Assembly: GCF_003201475.1 (NCBI RefSeq)
Contig: NZ_QJJK01000015.1
Span: forward strand, 85,967 to 149,966
Length of the DNA stretch: 64,000 bases
Direction of reading: 5' to 3'
Source: Chelatococcus asaccharovorans
GTDB lineage: Bacteria > Pseudomonadota > Alphaproteobacteria > Rhizobiales > Beijerinckiaceae
Below the pieces are notes generated by a model that saw only the letters and a program-made list of their open reading frames with translations, did not search any database and had not been told where the DNA came from. Made by a program: the position numbers and the translations under genes. Below, in pieces: positions 17,276-26,181 of this stretch (positions are counted from its first letter, which is position 1; each line of letters starts with the position of its first letter).

Positions 17276-19576
17276 ATGATTGTGGGTCCTGCATCGTTCC
17301 GCCAGCCCAGCAATCACTTGCATGACTGGCGCGGCCTTCTCCAGCGACGTTGGCTCATCGTCATCTCCGCCCTGGCCCTGGGACTGGCGCTGGCCATCCT
17401 GATCCTGAACCTGACACCGGCGCGATATACGGCGGAGGCCAGTCTTGTCCTTGAGGCCCGCAAGGTCCAGGTCATCCTGCAGGATGCCGTCGTTTCACGC
17501 CTGCCGCAGGACAGCCCGGTGCTGCGCACGGAACTCGACGTCATCAGTTCACGCTCGCTCGCCGAAAAAGCCCTGGAGAAACTTGGGGGAGCGAAGTCCG
17601 GTGAAGATGCCTCTCCGGCAGCGGCGGCGCCGCCTCTGGCTTTGTCAAGTCTGTCGCAATATTGGCCATGGTCGCGAGCGCACGCACCCGAGACTCTCGC
17701 GGAGAGCAGTGTTCGATCGGAAGTCGACAGGCTTTTGAACGGTTTGCGCGTCAGCAACGATGGCCGCTCTTACACGATCTTCATTGCCTATACCGACAGA
17801 GATCCGGTTTATGCCGCCCAAGTGGCAAATGCCTTCGCTGATTCCTATCTCGACCAGCAGACGGGCCTGCAAGCGGGCGCCACGCGCCAGGCCAGCGCGT
17901 GGCTCGGCAAGAAGCTCGATGACTTGCGGTCCACATTGCAGAGTTCCGAAATGGCCGTTGAAGATTTGCGCAGCAAGTCCGGTCTGGTGGAATCCAATGG
18001 CACGCCGCTGCAGGTCCAGCGCCTCGACGCGCTCAACCGCGAACTGGTGATCGCTCGCGCCAGCCGCGCGGGCGCCGAAGCGCGGCTGGCGACCGCCCGC
18101 CAGTTGGCGCAGGACGATACCGGCACCGGCGCCGCGACCTTTCCCGAGGTGTTGAATTCGCCGGTGATCCAGCTGCTGCGCAAGGATCAGGCGCAGTTCA
18201 GCCGCGAGCTCATGAGCCTCGAGAGTGCCGGCGCTTCGAAGAGCGCTCAGATACCGGCGCTCAAGTCGCAGCTGGAGGCCCTGCAGCGGCAGATTGCGAC
18301 CGAAACCGAACGGGTCCTGCTCAGCCTCGCCAATGAGGTGGATGTCGCGCGCCGCAAGGAGGAGGCCCTGGCGTCGGAATTCGGCGCCTTGCAGGCCAGC
18401 AATGCCGCGTCGAGCGATGCGCTGATCCATGTGAAGCAGCTGGAACGGGAGGCAGAGGCCAACCGCGCCGTCTACGAGAGCTTCCTCAACCGCTACAAAC
18501 AGACTTTGGAGCAAGAGGGACTGGCGACGCCGGAGGCGCGCCTCGTCTCACGGGCCGAGCCGCCGCGCCGGCCCTCGACCGCGCGGCTGCCGATGCTGGT
18601 GTTCGGCCTGGTCGGCGGGTTCGGCGTCGGTCTGGCGCTGGCGATGATGATGGAGCATCTCGACGATCGCGTGCGGGACGCGGCTCGGCTTGAGGACGGA
18701 ACGGGGGCCAAGATACTCGGCCAGATTCCTCTTGTGCCGGCGATGCTTCGGGCTGGCGCGGCGGTGTCCCCCGTTATGCGGCCCGGATCGGCCTATAGCA
18801 GGGCTTTTTCCAAGTTGCAGGCGACCCTGGGGCTGGCTCCGCAAACCGGAAGCGCAAAGGTCATCATGGCAACATCGGCCGCGGCGGGCGATGGCAAGAC
18901 CACCACCTGCGTGTCGCTTGCCCGGTCGATGGCCCGCGGCGGCGAGAAGGTCGTCGTGCTCGACGCGGATTGGCATCGCCCGGCGGTCGCTGCCCTGCTG
19001 CGAGGTGGCCTGGCGCCCGGTCTGGCGGATGTGGTGCGGGGCAGCGCAACTCTCGCAGAAAGCTTGCAGGTCGATCGCCAGTCCGGCGTCCATTTCATAG
19101 CCCCTGGCTTGACCGAGGGCCTGCCTCATTCGGTCCTGGGCTCCGAGGCGGTTGGCGCCGCAATCGCCCAGTTAAGGCAGCGCTACGACATCGTGCTCAT
19201 CGATACGCCCCCGGTTCTGAGCTCGGCGGAGACGGCCCTCCTCAGCCGCTTTGCGGATGCCACGCTGTTCGTCGTCCGGTGGGGGGCGACGTCAACGCGC
19301 GATGTGGTTGCAGGCTTGCGCGAGCTGAGCCTGTGCGGCCTCGATCGCGTCAATCTCGTGCTCAACGGCGTTGATCCGCGTCTGCTGCCCCAGTACGGGA
19401 GCGAGGGAGCCACTGAGGATGGCGGTGGCGTGGTGGGCCTGGGGACGCGCCATGATAGCCGCCTGCGTTCCGGATCGACCGCGCGGCCTCCCGCGGCAGC
19501 AGCCCGCAGCGCCGCCGTCGCGCAGGCCATGGTCCAGGTGGGGAGTGAAAGGTCTTTGGGGAGCGAAAGGTCATGA
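17276..19576 (+). CDS. exoP: Polysaccharide co-polymerase / BY-kinase (ExoP-like)
   Basis: This 766-residue inner-membrane protein controls chain length and export. An N-terminal Wzz domain begins with a membrane helix (WLIVISALALGLALAILIL, about 24-42), a long coiled-coil periplasmic region follows (about 190-400), and a second membrane segment lies near 440-460 (LPMLVFGLVGGFGVGLALAM) after the Wzz proline motif. The C-terminal kinase has Walker A AAAGDGKTTT (about 535-544), Walker A' VVLDADWHRP and Walker B IVLIDTPP. The tail after residue 700 has only one tyrosine, so the usual Tyr-rich autophosphorylation cluster is missing. GGGGGATATGAGCG precedes the start. Confidence 0.92.
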   Translation: MIVGPASFRQPSNHLHDWRGLLQRRWLIVISALALGLALAILILNLTPARYTAEASLVLEARKVQVILQDAVVSRLPQDSPVLRTELDVISSRSLAEKALEKLGGAKSGEDASPAAAAPPLALSSLSQYWPWSRAHAPETLAESSVRSEVDRLLNGLRVSNDGRSYTIFIAYTDRDPVYAAQVANAFADSYLDQQTGLQAGATRQASAWLGKKLDDLRSTLQSSEMAVEDLRSKSGLVESNGTPLQVQRLDALNRELVIARASRAGAEARLATARQLAQDDTGTGAATFPEVLNSPVIQLLRKDQAQFSRELMSLESAGASKSAQIPALKSQLEALQRQIATETERVLLSLANEVDVARRKEEALASEFGALQASNAASSDALIHVKQLEREAEANRAVYESFLNRYKQTLEQEGLATPEARLVSRAEPPRRPSTARLPMLVFGLVGGFGVGLALAMMMEHLDDRVRDAARLEDGTGAKILGQIPLVPAMLRAGAAVSPVMRPGSAYSRAFSKLQATLGLAPQTGSAKVIMATSAAAGDGKTTTCVSLARSMARGGEKVVVLDADWHRPAVAALLRGGLAPGLADVVRGSATLAESLQVDRQSGVHFIAPGLTEGLPHSVLGSEAVGAAIAQLRQRYDIVLIDTPPVLSSAETALLSRFADATLFVVRWGATSTRDVVAGLRELSLCGLDRVNLVLNGVDPRLLPQYGSEGATEDGGGVVGLGTRHDSRLRSGSTARPPAAAARSAAVAQAMVQVGSERSLGSERS
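19540..19572 (+). repeat. 18-base tandem duplication carrying a ribosome binding site
   Basis: GGGGAGTGAAAGGTC (19540-19554) is followed 18 bases on by GGGGAGCGAAAGGTC (19558-19572). The repeat encodes GSERSLGSERS at the end of the BY-kinase, and its second copy supplies the AAAGGT/GGGGAG ribosome binding region of the next gene. Confidence 0.6.
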
Positions 19577-20829
19577 TGAAGCGGTTCGCCTGGCTCACGG
19601 CCGTGGGCATCACGAGCGTCTGCCTGCACGCTGCCGTCCCGGCCCGTGCTGCCGGTGATGGCGCGTATCGGGCGGGCGTGGGGGACACGCTCAACGTGGT
19701 TGTCTATGGAGAGGACAAGCTCTCCGGGCGCTTTCGGGTCAGTCCGGCAGGCACGATCAGCTATCCCCTGCTGGGCGAGATCGCCGTTGCCGATCTGTCG
19801 ACGCTGCAGATCGGCCGGACTATTGCCGCGGCGCTTGCCGAGCGCATTCCGTCGAGCGGGCTGCCAAGCGTGGAAATCGTCGAATACGCACCTGTCTTCG
19901 TGCTCGGCAATGTCGACAAGCCCGGACCCTATCAATACCGGCCGGGCATGACGGTGCTGGAGCTCGTAGCGCTTGGCGGTGGCGAGAAGCGCGCCGCCAA
20001 CAGCGAGACGGTGATGCTGCAGATCATCTCGGCCGAGCAGGAACTCGTCGATCTCAGGATCGCCCGTTGGTCGGAGATGATCCGCAAGGCGCGCGTCCGC
20101 GCGGAGATCGCAGGCCGGGACTTCGATGGCCGGGAAGCGATTGCAGGCGGGGACCTCGTTGCCGCAAGCATAAGGCAGGCAGCGATCGACAACGAGGTGT
20201 CGCTGTTCCGCGTGCGGCGCACGATTCTTGCCGAGCAGAACAAGGCGCTCGCGGCGCAGCGCGCGAGCTATGACCAGGAGATCACGTCGCTCGAAGAGGG
20301 CATCAAGCTGCACGACGAGGAATTGCGCCTCCTGGAGGAAGAGGTCAGGACGCAGCAAAGCCTGTACGACAAAGGGCTTGCCGTTCAGCCGCGGCTTCTC
20401 GCCGTGAAACGCGAGCTGTCCGCCACGCGCCGCAACGCGCTGGAGTTGCGTTCCTATCTGGCAAGGGCGCACCAGCGTCAGCTCGAGGTGGATCAGAAGA
20501 TCGGCGAATTGCGCGATCAATGGGTGCGCGACAATGCGACGACGCTCGCGGAGCTCGACATCAGCACCGCGCGACGTGACGAAAGGATCGGCGCGCTCGT
20601 GGCGACCCTCGGCGAATTGCGCGGACGGGCGAGCAGCATGCGGGCGGAGGAAAGGCGAACGACAGACTATACTGTCACACGCCAGGAAGAGGGGCGCTAT
20701 GTCACGCGGCCTGTCGGCGAACTCGATGCCATCGCGCCGCGCGATATCCTGCGCATCGACGCCGCCGGTCCGGCCCGCGCCAGTGGAGGGGCGGGCGTGT
20801 CTCCGGCGCGGGATGTCGCGGCGCGATGA
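19573..20829 (+). CDS. exoF: Polysaccharide export protein (ExoF/Wza-like)
   Basis: The 418-residue secreted protein has a Sec signal peptide ending at ARA (residue about 27), a Poly_export domain (YRAGVGDTLNVVVYGEDKLSG to about 110), a SLBB beta-grasp domain (APVFVLGNVDKPGPYQYRPG) and a long alpha-helical coiled coil (about 230-370). This ExoF-type layout, with SLBB plus long hairpin, links the inner-membrane co-polymerase to export across the periplasm. There is no lipobox, unlike Wza. Its ATG overlaps the kinase stop (ATGA), so the two are translationally coupled. Confidence 0.88.
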   Translation: MMKRFAWLTAVGITSVCLHAAVPARAAGDGAYRAGVGDTLNVVVYGEDKLSGRFRVSPAGTISYPLLGEIAVADLSTLQIGRTIAAALAERIPSSGLPSVEIVEYAPVFVLGNVDKPGPYQYRPGMTVLELVALGGGEKRAANSETVMLQIISAEQELVDLRIARWSEMIRKARVRAEIAGRDFDGREAIAGGDLVAASIRQAAIDNEVSLFRVRRTILAEQNKALAAQRASYDQEITSLEEGIKLHDEELRLLEEEVRTQQSLYDKGLAVQPRLLAVKRELSATRRNALELRSYLARAHQRQLEVDQKIGELRDQWVRDNATTLAELDISTARRDERIGALVATLGELRGRASSMRAEERRTTDYTVTRQEEGRYVTRPVGELDAIAPRDILRIDAAGPARASGGAGVSPARDVAAR

Positions 20830-20939
20830 GGCCGCGCCGGTGCCGGGCCTCGATGGTCAGGCCTCAAGCTGAGGGGAAGGGGGCGGCGGCAAGCCAGCTC
20901 CCCGACAGGGATGGGCTCGGCCGTAGCAACGGTCGGGCC

Positions 20940-20978
20940 CATCTCGCAGGTCCATCTCGCAGGTCCATGTTGCAGGAT
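20940..20978. repeat. Three tandem copies of a 13-base unit
   Basis: CATCTCGCAGGTC occurs twice exactly (20940-20952, 20953-20965) and a third diverged copy (CATGTTGCAGGAT) follows at 20966-20978. It lies in the spacer between the convergent export-protein and GDP-fucose synthase genes. Confidence 0.6.
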
Positions 20979-21004
20979 CATGTGGCAGGCTGCTCTTGGG
21001 TCGC

Positions 21005-22087
21005 TCACCGCAGGGTGGCGTGCTCCCGTCCTGCGGACTGCGACGGCAGGCTGAAGGCGAGGCTGTCGGCGCCGGCACGCCAATGGCTGTAGGCATCGGC
21101 GAGCCCGGCGCGCAGGCCGATGCGTGGCGTCCAGCCGAGACGCCTGAGGCGCGTGGTATCGAGCAGCTTGCGCGGGGCACCATCCGGCTTTGATGCATCG
21201 AAGGCGAAGGAGCCCTCATAGCCGATGACCTCGGCAATGGTCTCCGCAAGTTGCCGAATGGTCACTTCCACGCCGGAGCCGACGTTGATGGGTTCCGGCG
21301 CTTCGTAAGCTTTCAGCAGGAAGATGCATGCATCGGCGAGATCGTCGACATGCAGAAACTCCCGTCGCGGCGCACCCGAGCCCCAGATCTCGACGACGCT
21401 TCGTCCCGCTTCTTCAGCCTCATGGATCTTGCGCATCAGGGCCGGAATGACATGCGAGCGCGTCAGGTCAAAGTTGTCGTTCGGCCCGTAGAGATTGGTC
21501 GGCATGGCGGTGATGAAGCGGCAGCCATGTTCGCGGGCGTAGGCCTCGGCGAGCTTCAGCCCGGCGATCTTGGCAATGGCATAGGCTTCGTTCGTGGGTT
21601 CGAGCGCTCCGGTGAGCAGCGCGCTTTCGTCGATCGGTTGGGCGGCCAGCTTCGGATAGATGCAGCTCGACCCGAGATAAAGCAGTTTGGCGACGCCGGC
21701 ACGGCGGGCGGCCGATATGATATTCGCGCCGATCATGAGGTTATCGTAGAGAAACTCGGCGGGAAACGTCGCATTCGCCACGATGCCGCCGACACGCGCC
21801 GCTGCCACAAGGACGATGTCGGGCCGCGCGCCCAGCATCCAGGTCTCCACATCGGCCTGCCGCGTGAGGTCGAGCTCGGTGCGGTCGGCGGTCAGGATTG
21901 TGCAGTCCTCGCGCGCGAGCCGTCGCATCAGGGCGGAGCCGACCATGCCGCGATGGCCCGCGACGAAGATGCGCCGCCCCGCCAAGGCGCGGAGATCGCC
22001 CTTGGGGTTTGCGAGATCGCTCTTGGGGTTTCCGAGATCGCCCTGCGTCTCGCGTGTCGGAAAGCCGTCTGCTGCTGCTGCGGTCAT
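21005..22087 (-). CDS. fcl: GDP-L-fucose synthase
   Basis: The 360-residue short-chain dehydrogenase family enzyme converts GDP-4-keto-6-deoxymannose to GDP-L-fucose by epimerisation and reduction. It has the NADP motif GHRGMVGSAL, the catalytic Ser in LGSSCIYPK, the YxxxK pair in YAIAKIAGLKLAEAYA, and the family stretch PTNLYGPNDNFDL. An odd 30-residue N-terminal extension contains a short repeat (GDLGNPKSDLANPKGDL) before the Rossmann fold. The ATG at 22087 was chosen; GTG/ATG codons upstream would extend it by 10. GDP-mannose 4,6-dehydratase, the previous step, is not in the window. Confidence 0.9.
   Translation of the reverse strand: MTAAAADGFPTRETQGDLGNPKSDLANPKGDLRALAGRRIFVAGHRGMVGSALMRRLAREDCTILTADRTELDLTRQADVETWMLGARPDIVLVAAARVGGIVANATFPAEFLYDNLMIGANIISAARRAGVAKLLYLGSSCIYPKLAAQPIDESALLTGALEPTNEAYAIAKIAGLKLAEAYAREHGCRFITAMPTNLYGPNDNFDLTRSHVIPALMRKIHEAEEAGRSVVEIWGSGAPRREFLHVDDLADACIFLLKAYEAPEPINVGSGVEVTIRQLAETIAEVIGYEGSFAFDASKPDGAPRKLLDTTRLRRLGWTPRIGLRAGLADAYSHWRAGADSLAFSLPSQSAGREHATLR
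22000..22042 (-). repeat. 21-base tandem repeat in the fcl N-terminal coding region
   Basis: The segment TTGGGGTTTGCGAGATCGC and its neighbour TTGGGGTTTCCGAGATCGC repeat with a 21-base period on the plus strand, encoding the peptide repeat GDLGNPK/SDLANPK/GDL in fcl. Such repeats can change copy number by slippage in steps of seven residues without shifting the frame. Confidence 0.55.
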
Positions 22088-22124
22088 CGCGCGTTGCCTC
22101 CCTGGGCACGGCATCAAAGCTCAA

Positions 22125-22234
22125 GAGCAAATCCCAAATCCGGCTTGGATTGAGTCAGCCGATGCTATCCAAGCCGGTGAATTTGCTCGTTTATTGTGGG
22201 AGTGGGAGCCTCTCCGCAAAAGACGGACTTGCTC
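22125..22234. repeat. Hairpin repeat CCGGCTTGGA...TCCAAGCCGG plus TTTGCTCGTTTATTG tail
   Basis: Nested inverted arms GAGCAAAT (22125-22132)/ATTTGCTC (22181-22188) enclose CCGGCTTGGA (22140-22149)/TCCAAGCCGG (22168-22177). The following stretch (22179-22234, GAATTTGCTCGTTTATTGTG then CGCAAAAGACG-ACTTGCTC) recurs at 63635-63689. It is a dispersed element in the divergent spacer upstream of fcl. Confidence 0.6.
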
Positions 22235-22547
22235 CAAGCGGTGCGTGGCTACCAATGATTGCCGGCAATCGTCCTGCACAGTCTACGGCGCGGCGCGCGG
22301 CGCTTCACCTTGCCCGAAGGTGGAAACAGCCTTCCGGCCAATTGCCATTCCTTCCGCCAAGGGAAGGGCGCAGGGGCAGGCTTTCGCAGGACGCGGGCTT
22401 CCCGTAGCGCCGAAAGGCGGTATCCGCGTGAGACGCCGGCTCTCCGAAAGACCAACTCGGACGAAATCGCCGGCCGGCCGATGATGATGCGGGCGTCGCG
22501 GCGCCACAGGTGCGGACTGTTCAACGAGGCGTGAGGAGAAACCGGCC
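22235..22547. other. Spacer upstream of a glycosyltransferase gene
   Basis: No supported gene. GAGGAG just before 22548 is the ribosome binding site of the following gene. The stretch must also contain the promoter of that gene; the fcl promoter would lie nearer 22100 and overlap the hairpin repeat. Confidence 0.4.
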
Positions 22548-23597
22548 ATGTCGATCGTCGATGTCATCGTGCCCTGCTACCGCTACGGCCGCTTTCTGGA
22601 GCGCTGTGTCGCGAGCATTCTTGATCAGGGACTGGACGATATTCGCATCCTCATCATTGACGACGCCTCCCCGGACGACAGCGCAGCCGCGGCGGCGGCG
22701 ATCGCCCGGCGCGACCGGCGCGTTTCCGTCATCGTCCATTCGGTCAACCAGGGCCATATCGCCACCTATAACGAGGGCATCGATTGGGTCGAGGCGCCCT
22801 ATATGCTGCTCGTCAGCGCTGATGATCTTGTGGCCCCCGGCGCGCTGAAACGCGCGATTGCCGTGATGGAGGCATCGCCCGCCGTGGTCCTGACCTTTGG
22901 CGGCTGGGCCGAACTCGACACGGGTGTCGACCACCGCCCGCTGTGGTCGGCGCTCGAGGCGCAAATGCTTCACAGGGTGCCGGGCTGGCGCGTGGAGCCC
23001 GGCGCGCGTTTCATCCGGAGAACCTGCTCCACAGCCATCAATCCGATCGTAACGGCAACCGCTATCGTACGCAGCGCGGCGCAGAAGGCGGCAGGGCCCT
23101 ATCGGGACGCGCTGACGCATGCCGGCGACATGGAAATGTGGCTGCGCCTGGCGATGCTCGGAGATGTGGCGGAAACCCACGCCATTCAGGGCATTCGCGG
23201 CGTCCATGGCGCGAACATGTCGTTGCATGCCGACGATATCCTTTTGCGCGATTGCCAACAGCGTGAACTGGCCTTCGAGACCTTCTTCTCCGGACCGGGA
23301 GCGGCCCTTCCGGATGCTTCGCGTCTGCGGGCATTGGCCTTGCGCAGGCTCGCGGAGCAGGCGTTCTGGACGGGCCAGGCGCAGCGCTGGCGCGGGAATC
23401 CGGCAAGTGGCCGTGACCTCGTGCGCTTTGCCTGCCGGCTCCGGCCCTCGCTGCTGGTGGCGCCACCCGTCGGGCATTTCCTGCACGCGCCGCGAGCTGG
23501 CCGGCGGCTGGCGGCTCTTCTCGGCGATACAGGATGGGCGCGGGCGCTGCCGTTCAGAACGGCGGCAAAAGCCGGGCGCTCGCCTTCGCCGCCATGA
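22548..23597 (+). CDS. Family 2 glycosyltransferase
   Basis: The 349-residue GT-A enzyme transfers a sugar from a nucleotide donor during repeat-unit assembly on the cytoplasmic side. The start is typical (VDVIVPCYRYGRFLERCVAS), followed by IDDASPDDS (about 37-45) and the metal-binding motif VSADDL (about 88-93). The C-terminal third is Arg/Ala-rich without recognisable domains. GAGGAG lies 13 bases before the ATG at 22548. Its last 44 bases overlap the end of the convergent glycosyltransferase gene. Donor and acceptor are unknown. Confidence 0.9.
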   Translation: MSIVDVIVPCYRYGRFLERCVASILDQGLDDIRILIIDDASPDDSAAAAAAIARRDRRVSVIVHSVNQGHIATYNEGIDWVEAPYMLLVSADDLVAPGALKRAIAVMEASPAVVLTFGGWAELDTGVDHRPLWSALEAQMLHRVPGWRVEPGARFIRRTCSTAINPIVTATAIVRSAAQKAAGPYRDALTHAGDMEMWLRLAMLGDVAETHAIQGIRGVHGANMSLHADDILLRDCQQRELAFETFFSGPGAALPDASRLRALALRRLAEQAFWTGQAQRWRGNPASGRDLVRFACRLRPSLLVAPPVGHFLHAPRAGRRLAALLGDTGWARALPFRTAAKAGRSPSPP

Positions 23598-24408
23598 GCC
23601 GCAGGCGGCCGATGCCACGCCGGAAGTTGCGATGCAGTGCCGCGGGGCTGTCGCGGTAGGCGACGAGGCTTTGGTCCAGATTGACGAAGCGATAGTACCC
23701 GGCACGCATCATCCGGATCCAGAGATCATAGTCCTCCGGCAGGCCGCGCATCGCGCGATATCCGCCGACGGCCTGGAGGCTGTCGCGGTTCAGCAGCACA
23801 CCGGTGTGATTCATGAACCAGTAGCCCGGCGACCGCACGACGTGGTTCCGGGTGACCCTGCTCGGGTGACGGGTGGTGAAGTGACTCTCGCCGAAAGCCG
23901 TGAACTGACAGCCGAGCACATCGGGCGTGGGTCGCGCGTCAAGGTGATCACAATAGGCCGCTACGAGGCCGGGATGAGCCACGTCATCGGAATCGAGCTT
24001 GAGCGCGAAGGGCGTGGGACAGGCGTCGAGCGCACGGTTCATTGTTGGCCCGAGTGAAAGGTTGCGTGGATTGCGCAGCACATGGATGAGCGGACTGTCG
24101 GCGATCGCGGCGAGATAGGCTTGTGTGTCCGGGCGGTCGCTGCCGTCGTCGATGACGAGGATGTAGGCTGGCCGCCAGATCTGCGCGAGGAGTGAGTCCA
24201 GCGCGACATGCAGCATGGACGGGTCGGTATTATACACGGGCACGATGGCCGTGATCGCGCCGGCGACCGGCCGGCCCGCCACCGCCGTCTCGGTCTTGCG
24301 GAGATAGTCGCCCACGCTTTCCACCAGGGGGCGCCCTTCCGGAAAATGCGCGAGCTGGCGTGTCCGATCGATGGTGATCGTCGGGAAGGGTTCGACGAGG
24401 GCTGTCAC
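23554..24408 (-). CDS. Family 2 glycosyltransferase
   Basis: The 284-residue GT-A glycosyltransferase has GAITAIVPVYNTDPSMLHVA (about 50-69), the nucleotide-binding IDDGSDRPDT and the DxD-type motif KLDSDDVAHPG, followed by GLPEDYDLWIRMMRAGY, typical of GT2 enzymes (ED acid). The GTG start at 24408 follows GGAGG and overlaps the stop of the flippase gene by 4 bases (GTGA), so it is translationally coupled to it. Its 3' end overlaps the convergent GT2 gene by 44 bases. Confidence 0.9.
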   Translation of the reverse strand: MTALVEPFPTITIDRTRQLAHFPEGRPLVESVGDYLRKTETAVAGRPVAGAITAIVPVYNTDPSMLHVALDSLLAQIWRPAYILVIDDGSDRPDTQAYLAAIADSPLIHVLRNPRNLSLGPTMNRALDACPTPFALKLDSDDVAHPGLVAAYCDHLDARPTPDVLGCQFTAFGESHFTTRHPSRVTRNHVVRSPGYWFMNHTGVLLNRDSLQAVGGYRAMRGLPEDYDLWIRMMRAGYYRFVNLDQSLVAYRDSPAALHRNFRRGIGRLRLMAAKASARLLPPF

Positions 24409-25883
24409 ACGACACCTCCACGGAAGCGAAGCGCCAGGCGTGTGCGCAGGGTGCCGATCACGCTGCGCGGAGCTGGCAACAGGTCGAGCAGCGGGTGCCG
24501 TGTGGCCGCCAACGCGGCCAGCCATCCGAGACCGCTGCCGACGATGGCGCAGGCCAGAGCGAGGGCGCCGGGGTATGGTGTGAAGCCATTGGCAAGCGCG
24601 AGGGCGAGGGGGGCCGCACCGGCGCCAGCCGTCACGATGGCGCTGCAACCAAGCCGCGCGACGAGCCCCCGCCAGGAAAAGGGCATATGCCGGCGGATCA
24701 CGATGAAGCTGACGGCCATCTGCAGCGGCCCGGTGACGAAGAGGCTCGCCGCGACCGCCTCGAGGCTGTGGAACGCCGCCACAGTGACGATGAGCGCCGA
24801 CGGCGGCAAGACGATGAGGCTCGTCGTCAAGGTGTCCTTGACGCGGCCGAGGGCGACCAGGACGGGATAGGTGAGGAAGGCCGCGAACAGCGAGAGCGAA
24901 CCGAGCGCCAGCAGCCGGACGACTGGAGCGGCGCCCATCCACGCCGGCCCGAGCACGATCGCGACGACGGGTTCAGCCAGGATGGCGAGCCCCAAGAGGA
25001 ACGGCCATTGCACGGCCGTGGCCAGCGCTATGCCATGGAGATAGGCGGTGCCGAGCTCCCCTCCGGCGCGCACTTCCCGCGCAAAGGCCGGTAACAGCAC
25101 GGGTTGAAGCGCCGAGAGGAGGGAGCGTTCCGGCATCTGCACCAGCATCGCGGCGCGGCTGAAGAGGCCGACGGCATCAAAGCCGAGGATGCGCGCCAGT
25201 ACGAGCTGCGGCCAGGCCAGATACAGATTGTTGAGGAGTGCCGTCGCACTGGCATAGCCCCCGAAGGCAAAGACGTGCCGCCAATCCGCGAGGCCCGGCC
25301 GGAACGTCGTCATCGCAGGCCGGCAAGCCAGCGCTGCCGCCAGCGTGGCGGCGGCCCCTGCGACATAGGCCAGGGGAAGGCTGCGATAGCCCAGGCCGGC
25401 GATGGCGAGGCTGACCGCCGCCGCGCCGTTCACGCATCCCCCGACCGTGTTGACGAGCGCGATCCTGTCGAAGGCCATCTCGCGGCGCAGAAGCGACAGG
25501 ATAGGGTTGATGAAGGCGCCCAGCATGAAGCCCGCTGTCGCGATCCGCAGGACGACAGCCAGCCGTGCGTCGCCGTAGAAGGCGGCGATGGGATCCGCCG
25601 TCGAAAGGACGAGGCCGATAATGAATGCGGAGAACGCAAAGGTGACGGTGAATGTGGTCCTCACCCCGTCCGCCGTGATCGAATGCGCCTGGATCAGATA
25701 GGAGCTCGCGCCGAAATCGCGCAGGATCTCGCCGAGCAGGATGACGGTGCCGCCGATCACAAAGACACCGATCTCGTCGGGGCTCACAAGCCGGGCGAGC
25801 GCCGCCGTCACCGCCAGGTTGATGAGGCTGCCGGCATAGCGTTCGACGAACGAGAAGGCGAAGGAGCGGCGCAGCCCTATCAT
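24405..25883 (-). CDS. wzx: Lipopolysaccharide/exopolysaccharide flippase (Wzx-like, MOP superfamily)
   Basis: The 492-residue protein is hydrophobic throughout, with about 12-14 membrane segments, e.g. IGVFVIGGTVILLGEILRDF and LVLSTADPIAAFYG near the N terminus and LALALANGFTPYPGALALAC near the C terminus. The N-terminal pattern SFAFSFVERYAGSLINLAVT...ARLVSPDEIG is typical of oligosaccharide flippases of the polysaccharide transporter family. It would flip the undecaprenyl-linked repeat unit across the inner membrane. It is coupled to the downstream glycosyltransferase and divergent from the WecA-type transferase. Confidence 0.88.
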   Translation of the reverse strand: MIGLRRSFAFSFVERYAGSLINLAVTAALARLVSPDEIGVFVIGGTVILLGEILRDFGASSYLIQAHSITADGVRTTFTVTFAFSAFIIGLVLSTADPIAAFYGDARLAVVLRIATAGFMLGAFINPILSLLRREMAFDRIALVNTVGGCVNGAAAVSLAIAGLGYRSLPLAYVAGAAATLAAALACRPAMTTFRPGLADWRHVFAFGGYASATALLNNLYLAWPQLVLARILGFDAVGLFSRAAMLVQMPERSLLSALQPVLLPAFAREVRAGGELGTAYLHGIALATAVQWPFLLGLAILAEPVVAIVLGPAWMGAAPVVRLLALGSLSLFAAFLTYPVLVALGRVKDTLTTSLIVLPPSALIVTVAAFHSLEAVAASLFVTGPLQMAVSFIVIRRHMPFSWRGLVARLGCSAIVTAGAGAAPLALALANGFTPYPGALALACAIVGSGLGWLAALAATRHPLLDLLPAPRSVIGTLRTRLALRFRGGVV

Positions 25884-26181
25884 CGACCACCTCAGGACAA
25901 GACGTGGTCTTGGAGCCTACGCCAAGTCCAAGGCGCACTGCCCTCATCCGAAGGTGGAGGCCAGGCTACGAAAAAGGGGGGATGGATGATGGCGGGTGTG
26001 AGGGTGGACGATGCCCTTTGGCGAGCCTTTACCTCCGACGACCGCCGTGCCTGCCCGCCCCGTCACCTGAAATCCTGAATCGCCGCCGAGGAGGCGATGG
26101 GTAACACTGGATGAGCGCCAAAACGGTGCGATCCATGTTGCCCCCGGATAGGCCTGGAGCAATCGGGCTGCGGAGTTCGAT
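25884..26181. promoter_or_regulatory. Divergent spacer between flippase and initiating transferase genes
   Basis: About 300 bases without a supported gene separate wzx (leftward) from the WecA-type gene (rightward). Promoters for both operons are expected here. CGGAG at about 26173 serves as the ribosome binding site of the rightward gene. No clear operator was recognised. Confidence 0.4.
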
